Positions 16,924 to 24,625 of a stretch of DNA of 64,000 nt are shown one piece after another. A program made the translations under genes and the position numbers. The DNA lies in assembly GCA_949295465.1 (NCBI GenBank), contig CASFKY010000059.1:1-64000 (forward strand). Reading direction: 5' to 3'. Under the pieces are notes generated by a model, which saw only the letters and a program-made list of their open reading frames with translations, was not told where the DNA came from and did no database searches. Position 1 is the stretch's first letter, and each line of letters opens with the position of its first letter. This DNA is from an uncultured Oscillospiraceae bacterium. GTDB taxonomy: Bacteria > Bacillota > Clostridia > Oscillospirales > Ruminococcaceae.

Positions 16924-17839
16924 ATGCCTCCAGAAGGGGAGAATTGGGCAGGGGGATGGGTTCCGGCGCCAGGGATTCCACATATCGGATAAAAGCTCCG
17001 GCCAGGGGGCCGGGCCGGTGGCGCCGGCTCCAGACCAATACATACTCTGCCCGGCGGGGCGGATCGGTGATCACCTTGGAAACCACCAGCCGGTTGGGGG
17101 TGCGGGTGGTCTGGGGGAAAATGCTCACCCCGGCCCCCTGCTCGGTGAGGGCCACCGCGTCCAGATAGTTGGAGGTGTCGCACAAAAAGAGGGGCTCCCG
17201 CCCGATCTGGGCAAACCACCGGCGGATGGCCTCCATGCGGGAGCGCAGGGAGGGCACGATCAGGGGCACCCCCACCAGGCTGGCCAGGGGCAGCTGAGGG
17301 GAGGGGTCCCGGGCCAGGGGATGGTCCCGGGGCAGGATGGCCACCCAGGGCTCCTGGCCCACCACCAGCCCCCGCAGCTGTTCGGTATTGTAGGGGGAGG
17401 CCACAATCCCAAGATCCGAGAGCCCCTTGTCCAGCCGCTCGGCCACATCGTCGCTGCTGCCGTTCCACAGGCTGTAGGTGACAGCCGGGTGCGCCCGCTC
17501 AAAGCCGGCGATCCATCGGGCGGCCAGGTAAGGGGCGCGGCCCTCCACCATGCCCAGGCACAGCCGCCCCGACAGGCTGTTCTGCACCTGGCGGATCTCT
17601 CCCCGGGTCTTTTCCTCCAGCTCCAGCAGCTGGCGGGCCCGGCGCAGCAGAAGTTCCCCCTCCGGCGTCAATTGCAGCCGGCGCTTGCCCCGCAAAAACA
17701 GGGGCGCGCCCAGCTCTTCCTCCAGCAGGCGAAGCTGGTGACTCAGGGGCGGCTGGCTCATGTGCAGCTTTTCCGCCGCCCGGGTGATGTTCAATTCTTC
17801 CGCCGTCGCCACAAAATACCGCAGCGCACGCAGATCCAT
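16922..17839 (-). CDS. LysR-family transcriptional regulator
   Basis: 305 residues. An N-terminal winged helix-turn-helix (LRYFVATAEELNITRAAEKLHMSQPPLSHQLRLLEEELG) is followed by the two-lobed effector domain. It is divergent from an ornithine-cyclodeaminase-like gene, the usual arrangement of a LysR regulator and its target. A perfect 8-bp dyad (17870-17894) lies between them. ATG at 17839 has GGAGGG eight bases upstream and is preferred over a TTG two codons earlier. The effector is unknown. Confidence 0.92.
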   Translation of the reverse strand: MDLRALRYFVATAEELNITRAAEKLHMSQPPLSHQLRLLEEELGAPLFLRGKRRLQLTPEGELLLRRARQLLELEEKTRGEIRQVQNSLSGRLCLGMVEGRAPYLAARWIAGFERAHPAVTYSLWNGSSDDVAERLDKGLSDLGIVASPYNTEQLRGLVVGQEPWVAILPRDHPLARDPSPQLPLASLVGVPLIVPSLRSRMEAIRRWFAQIGREPLFLCDTSNYLDAVALTEQGAGVSIFPQTTRTPNRLVVSKVITDPPRRAEYVLVWSRRHRPGPLAGAFIRYVESLAPEPIPLPNSPLLEA

Positions 17840-17869
17840 TTTCAAGCCCTCCCCCCGATAAGATTTCTT

Positions 17870-17894
17870 TTATCATACATAAAAAATATGATAA
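17870..17894. promoter_or_regulatory. candidate LysR operator (inverted repeat)
   Basis: TTATCATA is followed by nine bases and TATGATAA, a perfect 8-bp dyad just upstream of the LysR start in an AT-rich patch. Location and form suit autoregulation and control of the divergent gene. Confidence 0.5.
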
Positions 17895-18008
17895 TGGCAA
17901 TAATATATGTATTTTATTTTTTATATGGACTGTGGTATCATAAGGCCATGGAGAGAAGAAGGCAAGACTTCTCTTCCACATAAAACCTCCTTACATTCAA
18001 CATACAGC

Positions 18009-18047
18009 AAAAACGGGATTCCCTTTCGCCGGGGGAGTCCCGTTTTT
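18009..18047 (+). terminator. terminator-like hairpin in the leader of the cyclodeaminase gene
   Basis: A 15-bp stem with one G-T pair (AAAAACGGGATTCCC with GGGAGTCCCGTTTTT) ends in a T run, about 85 bases before the start codon of the plus-strand gene. There is no plus-strand gene before it, so it may be an attenuator or the end of a short leader RNA. Confidence 0.65.
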
Positions 18048-18133
18048 GTGTTCAGGCCCTTGCGGGGCAGGCAGCCTGTCCCCTATAATAAGAAAAAGGG
18101 GATACTCCCCGGAAAAAGGAAAGAAGGGATTCT

Positions 18134-19129
18134 ATGAAAACCAGGCTGCTCAGCAAAAAACAGATGCAGGGACTTTTGAGCATGGCGGAGGTAGTGGAGC
18201 TCTGCGCCCGCACCTTTGAGGACGAGGCCCGGGGCGGGGTGGACTGCCCTGCCAAGGTTCCCACCCGACTGATGGATGCCGAGGGCCGGCCTGCCGGCAC
18301 GGTCAGCGTGATGCCGGCCTTTGTGGGCTGGCAGCGGGCTGCGGGCTGCAAGTTCATCGGGGGCAACACCGGGCGGCGAAGCCGGGGCCTGCCCTACATC
18401 TACGCCAGCCAGCTGATGATCGACCCCGCCAGCGGGGACCTGACCGGCGTGATGGATGCGGAATACCTGACCCAGATGCGTACCGGGGCCCAGACCGGGG
18501 CGGCGCTGCGCTTTATGAAGGGGCAGGGGGCCCGGCTGCGGGTGGGGCTGTTCGGCTGCGGTTCCCAGGGGTATACCCAGATCCAGGCCCTGGCAGCAGT
18601 GGCCCAAATCACCGAGCTGCGGCTGTATGATATTTACCGCCCGGCGGCGGAAAAGATGGCCGAAGCGGTGAAAGATCTGGTGGCGGGGCCGGTGCAGGTG
18701 TGCGACGAGCCACGCCAGGCCGCCGATGCGGACCTGATCGACCTGGTGACCCTCTCCACCACGCCGGTGCTGAAAAAAGAGTGGGTGCGTCCCGGTACCC
18801 TGATCTTTGCCCTGGGCACCTACCAGGAGGTGGAGAGCGAGCTGATCCTGGCGGCGGACAAGGTGATCGTGGACCATGTGGCCCAGACCATGGAGCGGGG
18901 CTGCCTGAAAACTGTGGTGGAGGAGGGGCGCTTCGGCCCCGAAAAGGTGTATGCCACGGTGTCTCAGCTGGCCCTGGGACAAAAGCCGCTGGGGGATCTG
19001 TCCCGTCAGATCCTGCTCTGCGTCATGATCGGCACCGGCATGCTGGACATCGCCGTGGGCCAGGAGTATTTAAAGCGGGCCGAAGAAAAGGGCGTGGGCG
19101 CACTCTTTGACTTTTTGGAGGAGGAATAA
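18134..19129 (+). CDS. ornithine cyclodeaminase / mu-crystallin family protein
   Basis: 331 residues. Family features are AGCKFIGGN with the substrate-binding lysine (about residue 76), MDAEYLTQMRTGAQTGAA (about 112-129) and the Rossmann loop GLFGCGSQG (about 144). The family includes ornithine cyclodeaminase (ornithine to proline plus ammonia), alanine dehydrogenase of the archaeal type and several imino-acid reductases, so the exact substrate is open. An SD (AGAAGGGA) precedes the ATG. It is divergent from the LysR regulator, and a terminator-like hairpin sits in its leader. Confidence 0.88.
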   Translation: MKTRLLSKKQMQGLLSMAEVVELCARTFEDEARGGVDCPAKVPTRLMDAEGRPAGTVSVMPAFVGWQRAAGCKFIGGNTGRRSRGLPYIYASQLMIDPASGDLTGVMDAEYLTQMRTGAQTGAALRFMKGQGARLRVGLFGCGSQGYTQIQALAAVAQITELRLYDIYRPAAEKMAEAVKDLVAGPVQVCDEPRQAADADLIDLVTLSTTPVLKKEWVRPGTLIFALGTYQEVESELILAADKVIVDHVAQTMERGCLKTVVEEGRFGPEKVYATVSQLALGQKPLGDLSRQILLCVMIGTGMLDIAVGQEYLKRAEEKGVGALFDFLEEE

Positions 19130-19199
19130 GGGCAAGAAAAGAGAGAAAAACTTCCCCGGCCTGCCGCAAATGCGGCAAAAACTGGCATCAAAATCAAAC

Positions 19200-19239
19200 A
19201 GGGGCAGCTGCCTTGCAAGACAGCTGCCCCTATAGTTTT
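19200..19239 (+). terminator. terminator between convergent genes
   Basis: AGGGGCAGCTG pairs with CAGCTGCCCCT (10-base loop) and is followed by ATAGTTTTG. It ends the cyclodeaminase transcript and may also serve the converging lipoprotein gene. Confidence 0.75.
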
Positions 19240-19257
19240 GGAATAGACGCTGAGAGT

Positions 19258-19851
19258 TCAGGATTCCTCTTCCCCATCGGCGGGGTCATCCACCGTCTCG
19301 GCGGTGCTCAGCCCGCTCACTGACATGCCGCCGGTGATGGTGTAGCTGCCGCTGTCAAAGGAGATGGTGAGCTTATACTGGCTGGCCGGGTCCAGACCCG
19401 AAATATCGGCGGTGTACAGCTGGCCGTCGCAGGTGAACTGCACCGTGCAGTTGGACACATAGGCAGCGCCCTGGTCGGTCTTCTGCCACAGGGCAGCCTT
19501 GTAGGTGAACAGGGACTGGGAATCGGTGGTGGCGGCGGCGGTGAGGGTGATGGTGTCGCCGCTGGGGGTGAAATAGCCGGTATCCCGCCCGGCAATGCCC
19601 AGCCCGTTGAAGACGATGCACATGGTATCGCCCGAGATCTGGGCCGCAAACTTGGCGGTCAAATCAAAGCCTTCCGGGTAGGGCACATCCGAGCCGCCCG
19701 GCTGGGCAATGATAAACAGGTCCTCGGTGTCGTCCTCCTCGTCCGACATGCCCAGCAGGCTGCGCATGTCAAAGGTGCAGCCGGAAAAGCAGAACAGGCA
19801 GAGCAAAAGCGCAAGACTCAGCGCCCCCAGGCGCCGGAAATTCCTTTTCAT
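19258..19851 (-). CDS. putative lipoprotein of unknown function
   Basis: 197 residues. A signal peptide ends in the lipobox FSGC (Cys25), followed by an acidic linker (DEEDDTEDL). The rest is Thr/Gly/Asp-rich and probably beta-sheet (for instance DTITLTAAATTDSQSLFTYKA, YKLTISFDSGSYTI), with an acidic C-terminus. I do not recognise the family. GGGAGG lies six bases before the ATG. The neighbouring gene on the same strand is also a lipoprotein, but the genes are 139 bases apart. Confidence 0.72.
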   Translation of the reverse strand: MKRNFRRLGALSLALLLCLFCFSGCTFDMRSLLGMSDEEDDTEDLFIIAQPGGSDVPYPEGFDLTAKFAAQISGDTMCIVFNGLGIAGRDTGYFTPSGDTITLTAAATTDSQSLFTYKAALWQKTDQGAAYVSNCTVQFTCDGQLYTADISGLDPASQYKLTISFDSGSYTITGGMSVSGLSTAETVDDPADGEEES

Positions 19852-19990
19852 AAAAACCTCCCGAAACCGGCCCGGCGGGCCGGCCTGATCGATGACCCGC
19901 GCCGGGAAGGCGGGGCAGGGCCCGCAAAAGAGGGCCTTGTATTATTATAGCGGCTTTGCGCCCCTGTTACAAGCAAACCAGCGAAATGCG

Positions 19991-21271
19991 TCAGGGAAGC
20001 TGAGCCAGGGCCGAGGCCTCCGAGGCCGCCAGATCAGCCCAGCTGCTGGCAAACAGGGAGTCATACCGATACAGGGCAAAGCCGTCGGCCCCTTCTTCCC
20101 GGGCAAGGGAAGCCTGCTGAGCCAGGGCCGAGCCGCTCTGCCAGAAGGCAAGATCCGCCTCGCAGCCGTCCCCCTCGCCGATCCGATAGGCGCCCAGCCC
20201 GAAGAACAGACGGATCTCAGGCGCTCGGTCCAGGGCCAGCCACTCGGCGGAGATGTTCTCGAAGGCAAACCGATCGCTGCCCGAGGAGAGAAGATGCCCG
20301 TTGCCCCAGTAGAGCTGAGGGGCCACATAGTCCACATAGCCGGGCTGGGAGAGCCAGAGCCCCACATCGCTGTACTGGCCGTTGTAGTTGTTGTCATTGT
20401 TGCCCTGGGGGCTGATGCCAAAACGCACCGGCTCATCGCCCTGGTGGGCAGCGGCGTACAGAGCCCGCACCAGCTCGTTCACATTCTGCCGCCGCCAGTC
20501 CTCCAGGCTGAGGGTCGTGCCGGAGGCGGCGTATTCCGCCTCATCAAAGGCCGGGTCGGTGGTGGGGTAAAAGTAGTCGTCAAGGTGGATGCCGTCCAGG
20601 GAGTAATTTTCCAGCAGTTCCAGCACGCCGGCGGTGATGTAGGCCCGCACGTCCTCCGAGGCCGGGTTCAGATACAGCCCGCCGTTGGCCTGCTTGACCC
20701 ATTCCGGGTGGGTGTTGGCCAGGTTGGAGTCGGCCAGGGCGGAGGGCATGGTCTCACTGAGCTGGAGCCGGTAGGGGTTGATCCAGGCCTCGATCTCCAG
20801 GCCCTTGTCGTGGGCCAGTTCTACCAGCAGGGCCAAGGGGTCATAGCCCGGGTCCTGCCCCTGGGTGCCGGTGCACAGATGGCTGAAGGGGAACAGCTCA
20901 CTGGGATAAAGGGCGTCCCCAAAGGGGCGCACCTGGGCCAGAACCACGTTCATCCCCAGATTGGCGCAATTGTCCAGCATGGCCTCCACGTCACGGCCGA
21001 AGCTCTCCTGGCTGGAAAAATCCACATTCTGCCATTCCAGATAGCTGATCCACATGGCCCGGTATTCCCCTTCGGGGAACAAGGAACCCTCAGCCCCGGC
21101 GGGGGAAGATGCCTCCTCAGAGGCAGCCTCAGAAACCGCTGCTGAAGAGGCGGGCGCCGACGAGACAGCCCCCTGGGCAGGCGAAGCGGCGGGCGAAGCG
21201 CCGCAGCCTGCCAACAGGCAGAGCGCGGCGCCAAGGAAGAGCGCCCGGCGAAAAAAAGCAAACTGCGGCAT
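19991..21271 (-). CDS. GHL10-family (DUF187) glycosidase-like lipoprotein
   Basis: 426 residues. The signal peptide ends in LLAGC (Cys23), then an Ala/Ser-rich linker leads to the GHL10 domain. Its marks are EYRAMWISYLEW, MNVVLAQVRPFGDALYPS, HDKGLEIEAWINPYR and YSLDGIHLDDYFYP, the (beta/alpha)8-barrel elements of this glycoside-hydrolase-like family. The acidic residues of DGIHLDDYF are probable catalytic or binding residues. Members sit on the outer face of the membrane and are suspected to act on cell-wall or other glycans. The start follows AGAGGA. It is upstream on the same strand of another lipoprotein gene. Confidence 0.88.
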   Translation of the reverse strand: MPQFAFFRRALFLGAALCLLAGCGASPAASPAQGAVSSAPASSAAVSEAASEEASSPAGAEGSLFPEGEYRAMWISYLEWQNVDFSSQESFGRDVEAMLDNCANLGMNVVLAQVRPFGDALYPSELFPFSHLCTGTQGQDPGYDPLALLVELAHDKGLEIEAWINPYRLQLSETMPSALADSNLANTHPEWVKQANGGLYLNPASEDVRAYITAGVLELLENYSLDGIHLDDYFYPTTDPAFDEAEYAASGTTLSLEDWRRQNVNELVRALYAAAHQGDEPVRFGISPQGNNDNNYNGQYSDVGLWLSQPGYVDYVAPQLYWGNGHLLSSGSDRFAFENISAEWLALDRAPEIRLFFGLGAYRIGEGDGCEADLAFWQSGSALAQQASLAREEGADGFALYRYDSLFASSWADLAASEASALAQLP

Positions 21272-21398
21272 AGCAATTCCTCTTGACTCAAAAAGATGGC
21301 GGCGCGGGCAAAACACGGCCCAGGGCCCGAACCATTGTATGCGTTTGGCCCTGAGGGCATGCAGCCCGGCAAAAAGAAAAGGTTTTGCCCGGTGCGGC

Positions 21399-21427
21399 TT
21401 GCCCGGCCCCGCAAAAGATGGTATAAT
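21399..21427 (+). promoter_or_regulatory. sigma-A promoter of the tRNA gene
   Basis: TTGCCC, 17 bases, perfect TATAAT; the tRNA 5' end lies 29 bases downstream of the -10 box. Confidence 0.8.
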
Positions 21428-21455
21428 TCTATTCACGGCATCCGCCCTTTGTCAA

Positions 21456-21532
21456 GGGCCAGTAGCTCAGCTGGTCAGAGCTGGCGGCTCATAACCGCTT
21501 GGTCGCGGGTTCGAACCCTGCCTGGCCCACCA
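21456..21532 (+). tRNA. tRNA with anticodon CAT (elongator Met, or Ile2 with lysidine)
   Basis: The cloverleaf is complete: acceptor GGGCCAG (21456-21462) with CTGGCCC (21522-21528), anticodon arm GCGGCTCATAACCGC, T loop GGTTCGAACCC and encoded CCA. CAT anticodons serve initiator Met, elongator Met or Ile2. The paired acceptor end excludes the initiator type. Elongator Met and Ile2 cannot be separated with certainty by eye. Confidence 0.93.
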
Positions 21533-21559
21533 ATTCCAGGGGCGCAAAGCCACCCGCCT

Positions 21560-21595
21560 CAAAAGCCCGGTCTTTTGACCGGGCTTTCAATTTTT
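21560..21595 (+). terminator. terminator of the tRNA transcript
   Basis: AAAGCCCGGTC, TTTT loop, GACCGGGCTTT, then CAATTTTT. Confidence 0.88.
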
Positions 21596-21613
21596 GCCCG
21601 GCTTCTCGCCGGA

Positions 21614-21660
21614 CAAAAGGAAAAGCGCCCCTGCTTGCGGTACAGGGGCGCTTTCTTTTG
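21614..21660 (-). terminator. terminator of the birA operon
   Basis: AAAGCGCCCCTG pairs with CAGGGGCGCTTT. The minus-strand side runs into TTTTCCTTTT; the plus-strand side also has T residues. Confidence 0.75.
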
Positions 21661-21801
21661 TTGGGGTATCGCTTTGGTGTGAGGAGGAATCATGTACAGA
21701 AACAAAGGTTGCGGCTCCCTTGCTCTGTGCTTATAGTATATAGGCAAGATGCGTGTATTTCTTTAAAGTGCTGTGAACAATCTGTGAATTTCGCAGAGAC
21801 C

Positions 21802-22539
21802 TTAATTTTCCTCCCCATATACGCCCTGTACGCTCACTTCGCCGGTAAAAACATGCGTTTCACCGTTTTCTGTGCGCACCACCAGCCGGCCCTGGTCGTC
21901 GATGGCCTCGGCTATACCCTCGCCGCCCTCAAAGCGGACCTTCCGGCCCAGGTTGATGCAGCGGGCCCGGTATTCCTCCAAAAAGGGGGCGATCCCCTCT
22001 TTGGCAAATTGCTCAAAGGCCTGGCCGGTGAGGCGGCGGTTCATCCGCAGGGCCAGCCGGTTGGGGGCGCTCTCGGTGTTCACGGTGCAGCCCTCCAGCG
22101 CCAGGCTGGTGCCGTAGGGAAGCTCGGCCTCCTCAAAATAGCGTTTTGGCTGGGCAAGATTCACCCCGATGCCGCACAGGGCGGCCCCGGGCATTCCCTC
22201 GCAGAGGATTCCCACGATCTTTTTGCCGTTGAGCAGCAGGTCGTTGGGCCACTTGATGGAGGGCTCCACCTGGAATTTTTCCTGGATGGCCTGGGCCACG
22301 GCCAGGCTGGCAAAGAGGGAGAGCGCCGCCGGCTGGGCCAGGGGCTGGGTATAGGCCACAGTGTAATACAGGGCCCGGCCGGCCGCGTTGATCCAGGGGC
22401 GGCCCAGCCGGCCCCGGCCCTGGGTCTGGCTGGTGGTCCACACCGCGCCCATGGGGGAGAGCTGGTCCAGATGTTCTTTGGCCCAGAGATTGGTGCTGTC
22501 TACGCTGGGCAGATACAGCAATTTGGTTTCCTCAAACAT
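21802..22539 (-). CDS. birA: biotin--[acetyl-CoA carboxylase] ligase without DNA-binding domain
   Basis: 245 residues. The biotin-adenylate loop GRGRLGRPW (about 42-50) and the catalytic-lysine motif KWPND (about 99) are present, followed by a C-terminal SH3-like domain. The protein activates biotin with ATP and attaches it to biotin carrier proteins. It lacks the N-terminal winged helix of E. coli BirA, so it should be a ligase only (class I). AGAAGGG lies about 12 bases before the ATG. It follows yfcE on the same strand; a biotin transporter gene (bioY) occurs at 52.8 kb. Confidence 0.92.
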   Translation of the reverse strand: MFEETKLLYLPSVDSTNLWAKEHLDQLSPMGAVWTTSQTQGRGRLGRPWINAAGRALYYTVAYTQPLAQPAALSLFASLAVAQAIQEKFQVEPSIKWPNDLLLNGKKIVGILCEGMPGAALCGIGVNLAQPKRYFEEAELPYGTSLALEGCTVNTESAPNRLALRMNRRLTGQAFEQFAKEGIAPFLEEYRARCINLGRKVRFEGGEGIAEAIDDQGRLVVRTENGETHVFTGEVSVQGVYGEEN

Positions 22540-22639
22540 GATCGAAAAACTACCCTTCTTTCTTTAACCGGGTCAGAGCCCGGTCAGAGTTCATCGCCCC
22601 GCGCCCAGAGGCGCAGAGCGCAAAAGCAGCGAAACAGGG

Positions 22640-23164
22640 TCAGAACAGCCCGCGGCATCCCGGCGGGATGAGGGGAGGCACCGGCCGCAGCTCAAACTGG
22701 GGCGGTTTGCCCCGCTGTAAGGTCAGCACCCCGTAGCTGGGGCCTTCCTGGCCCCGGGGGCGGCTGACGCTGCCCGGATTGTACAGCCGGGGCAGCTCGG
22801 GCATTTCCAGGCTTAAGGGCCGGTGGGTGTGGCCAAACAGCACGATGTCGGCCCCCCGGGCCAGTGCCGTGCGGCAGACGCCGCCCATGGTGGCCTCCAC
22901 CCCGTACATATATCCGTGGGTGTAAAAGATCAGCTGACCCTCAAAAGCGGTCAGACCCTCGGTGGGATATTCACAGTTGTAATCACAGTTGCCCCGGGCC
23001 ATATAGGCGGGCAGACGGCGGTGCAGGGCGGCCAGAACCTGGTCCATATCCCGGCATCCGTCCCCCAGAAAAATCAGGGCGTTTGCGTCGGTTTCTTTTT
23101 CCAGGCAGCGTCGCAGCGCCTGGGTATCACCGTGCGAGTCCGAAAGGACAAGCAGCTTTTTCAT
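22640..23164 (-). CDS. YfcE/MJ0936-type metallophosphoesterase
   Basis: 174 residues with all metal-ligand motifs: SDSHGD (8-13), FLGDG, RGNCD, THGY and FGHTHRP. This is the two-metal phosphodiesterase fold of the YfcE group, which acts in vitro on model phosphodiesters; the natural substrate is unclear. Its ATG overlaps the stop of rsmI (ATGA) with AGGAGG upstream, so it is translationally coupled. birA follows 100 bases later. Confidence 0.92.
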   Translation of the reverse strand: MKKLLVLSDSHGDTQALRRCLEKETDANALIFLGDGCRDMDQVLAALHRRLPAYMARGNCDYNCEYPTEGLTAFEGQLIFYTHGYMYGVEATMGGVCRTALARGADIVLFGHTHRPLSLEMPELPRLYNPGSVSRPRGQEGPSYGVLTLQRGKPPQFELRPVPPLIPPGCRGLF

Positions 23165-24006
23165 TCTTCCTCCTCCCGAATCAGGAGACGATACACTTCA
23201 CTTTTGCTGTAGGGGGTGCCCGCGGCGGCTGCCTTGGCGGCGGCGCTGGGCTTTTGCCCCTCTTCCACCAGCTGGCGGGCCTTTTCGGCCACCTGCTCCA
23301 GGGTGAGGGGCTCCTCGTCGGGGGCGTCCCCCGGTTCGGCGCCGGCCATCACCAGCACATATTCTCCCCGGGGGGCCTCGGCGGCATACCGCTCTAGCGC
23401 CTGGCCCAGAGTGGTTTTGCAGATCTCCTCGTGGAGCTTGGTCAGCTCCCGGCACAGGGTGATGCTCCGCTGGGGGCCAAAGGCCTCGGTCAGGTCCTTG
23501 AGGGTGGTGAGCAGTTTGTGGGGCGCCTCATAGAAGATGATGGTGCGGCACTCCCCCTGCAACTGGTCCAGCCGCTCCTTTTTCTGGCGGCGGTTGGTGG
23601 GCAAAAAGCCCTCAAACACCCAGCGGCCGGTGGCCTGCCCGCTCACCGCCAGGGCCGTGACACAGGCGCTGGCCGCCGGGATGGGCGTGACCGGGATCCC
23701 CCGGGCCAGCGCATCCCGCACCAGCAGCTCCCCCGGGTCGGAGATGGCGGGCATGCCCGCGTCACTGCACAGCGCGCAGCTCTGCCCCTCCTCCAGCCGG
23801 CGCAAGATCTCCCCCGCATGGGAAAAATTGTGCTCGTAATAGCTGATGAGGGGCTTTTTCAGCCCCAGATGGTTCAAAAGGCGCAGAGTCACCCGGGTGT
23901 CTTCGGCCACCACAAAGTCTACGCTGCCAAAGGTGGCGGCGGCGCGGGGCGTCAAATCGCCCAGGTTGCCGATGGGGGTGGCCACAATGTACAAAGTACC
24001 GGCCAT
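23161..24006 (-). CDS. rsmI: 16S rRNA (cytidine1402-2'-O)-methyltransferase RsmI
   Basis: 281 residues. N-terminus TLYIVATPIGNLGDLTPRA, then FVVAEDTR and CALCSDAGMPAISDPG, the SAM-binding tetrapyrrole-methylase-type fold of RsmI, and a C-terminal small domain. The enzyme 2'-O-methylates C1402 in the ribosomal P site. The start was moved to MAGTLYI because AGGAGG precedes it; the longer frame would add 26 residues. First gene of rsmI-yfcE-birA. Confidence 0.95.
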   Translation of the reverse strand: MAGTLYIVATPIGNLGDLTPRAAATFGSVDFVVAEDTRVTLRLLNHLGLKKPLISYYEHNFSHAGEILRRLEEGQSCALCSDAGMPAISDPGELLVRDALARGIPVTPIPAASACVTALAVSGQATGRWVFEGFLPTNRRQKKERLDQLQGECRTIIFYEAPHKLLTTLKDLTEAFGPQRSITLCRELTKLHEEICKTTLGQALERYAAEAPRGEYVLVMAGAEPGDAPDEEPLTLEQVAEKARQLVEEGQKPSAAAKAAAAGTPYSKSEVYRLLIREEEE

Positions 24007-24089
24007 GGAATCTCCTCCTTTGGGCAGCGGCTCTTCTATACGATATTCATACATTATATCAAATAATGCCCCGGAAAAAAACAAAGAAT

Positions 24090-24560
24090 TTATGAATGGT
24101 CAGGCTTTTGCAGCCGTGCCAGCTCTTCCAGGGCCTGTTCGGCCTGACTTTCCCCGAAGATGCGCACCCCGTTCTGGGCCAGCAGGGCGGCGGTGACCCC
24201 GTCCCCCTCCCGGAGCCCGCCGGAAAAGGTGCCGTCGTAGATCTGTCCATGGCCGCAGCTGGGGCTGCGCTCCTTCAGGATGGCGTACCGGCAGTGGAAC
24301 AGCCGGGCCAGGTGCAAAGCCGCCCGGGCGCCTCGCTCAAAGGCCTCGGTCAGGTCCTCGCCGGTTTTGGAATAGACCCGCTCGCCCCGCTTTTCGCTGG
24401 GCACCCGGGGAATGGGCAGCCCGCCCAGGCATTCCGGGCAGATGGGGATGAGATGGATCTGACCCTCCTGAGCAGCCTGGATCAGGCGGGCGTGGGCGTT
24501 GGAACCGCCGCTGTATTTGCATTGTACGCCCAGCAGGCAGGCGCTGATCAGTACATTCAC
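24090..24560 (-). CDS. DUF523 family protein
   Basis: 156 residues opening with VLISACLLGVQCKYSGGSN and carrying CPECLGGLPIPR, ILKERSPSCGHGQIYDGTFSGGL and GDGVTAALL, the conserved cysteine-containing blocks of DUF523. The function of the family is unknown; the conserved Cys and Gly residues suggest a catalytic or metal role. A GTG start (10 bases from GGAGG) gives the usual family N-terminus; a TTG two codons earlier is the alternative. It lies 83 bases before rsmI on the same strand. Confidence 0.87.
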   Translation of the reverse strand: MNVLISACLLGVQCKYSGGSNAHARLIQAAQEGQIHLIPICPECLGGLPIPRVPSEKRGERVYSKTGEDLTEAFERGARAALHLARLFHCRYAILKERSPSCGHGQIYDGTFSGGLREGDGVTAALLAQNGVRIFGESQAEQALEELARLQKPDHS

Positions 24561-24583
24561 AGACAAAAAACCTCCCTATGGCA

Positions 24584-24616
24584 GAAAAAAGCGGCCCTCC
24601 TTCCGGTCGGGCCGCC
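24584..24616 (-). terminator. terminator after the aminotransferase gene
   Basis: GCGGCCC pairs with GGGCCGC over an 11-base loop, followed on the minus strand by TTTTTT. It separates the aminotransferase from DUF523. Confidence 0.82.
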
Positions 24617-24625
24617 CTGAACAGG

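Larger units (their letters stand above)
21272..21801. other. gap holding a tRNA gene and two terminators
   Basis: These 530 bases without a protein gene contain a sigma-A promoter, the CAT-anticodon tRNA, its terminator and the birA terminator. The remaining 140 bases (21661-21801) show only an AT-rich segment; an AGGAGG followed by ATG near 21690 opens only a short frame that I do not support. Confidence 0.6.
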
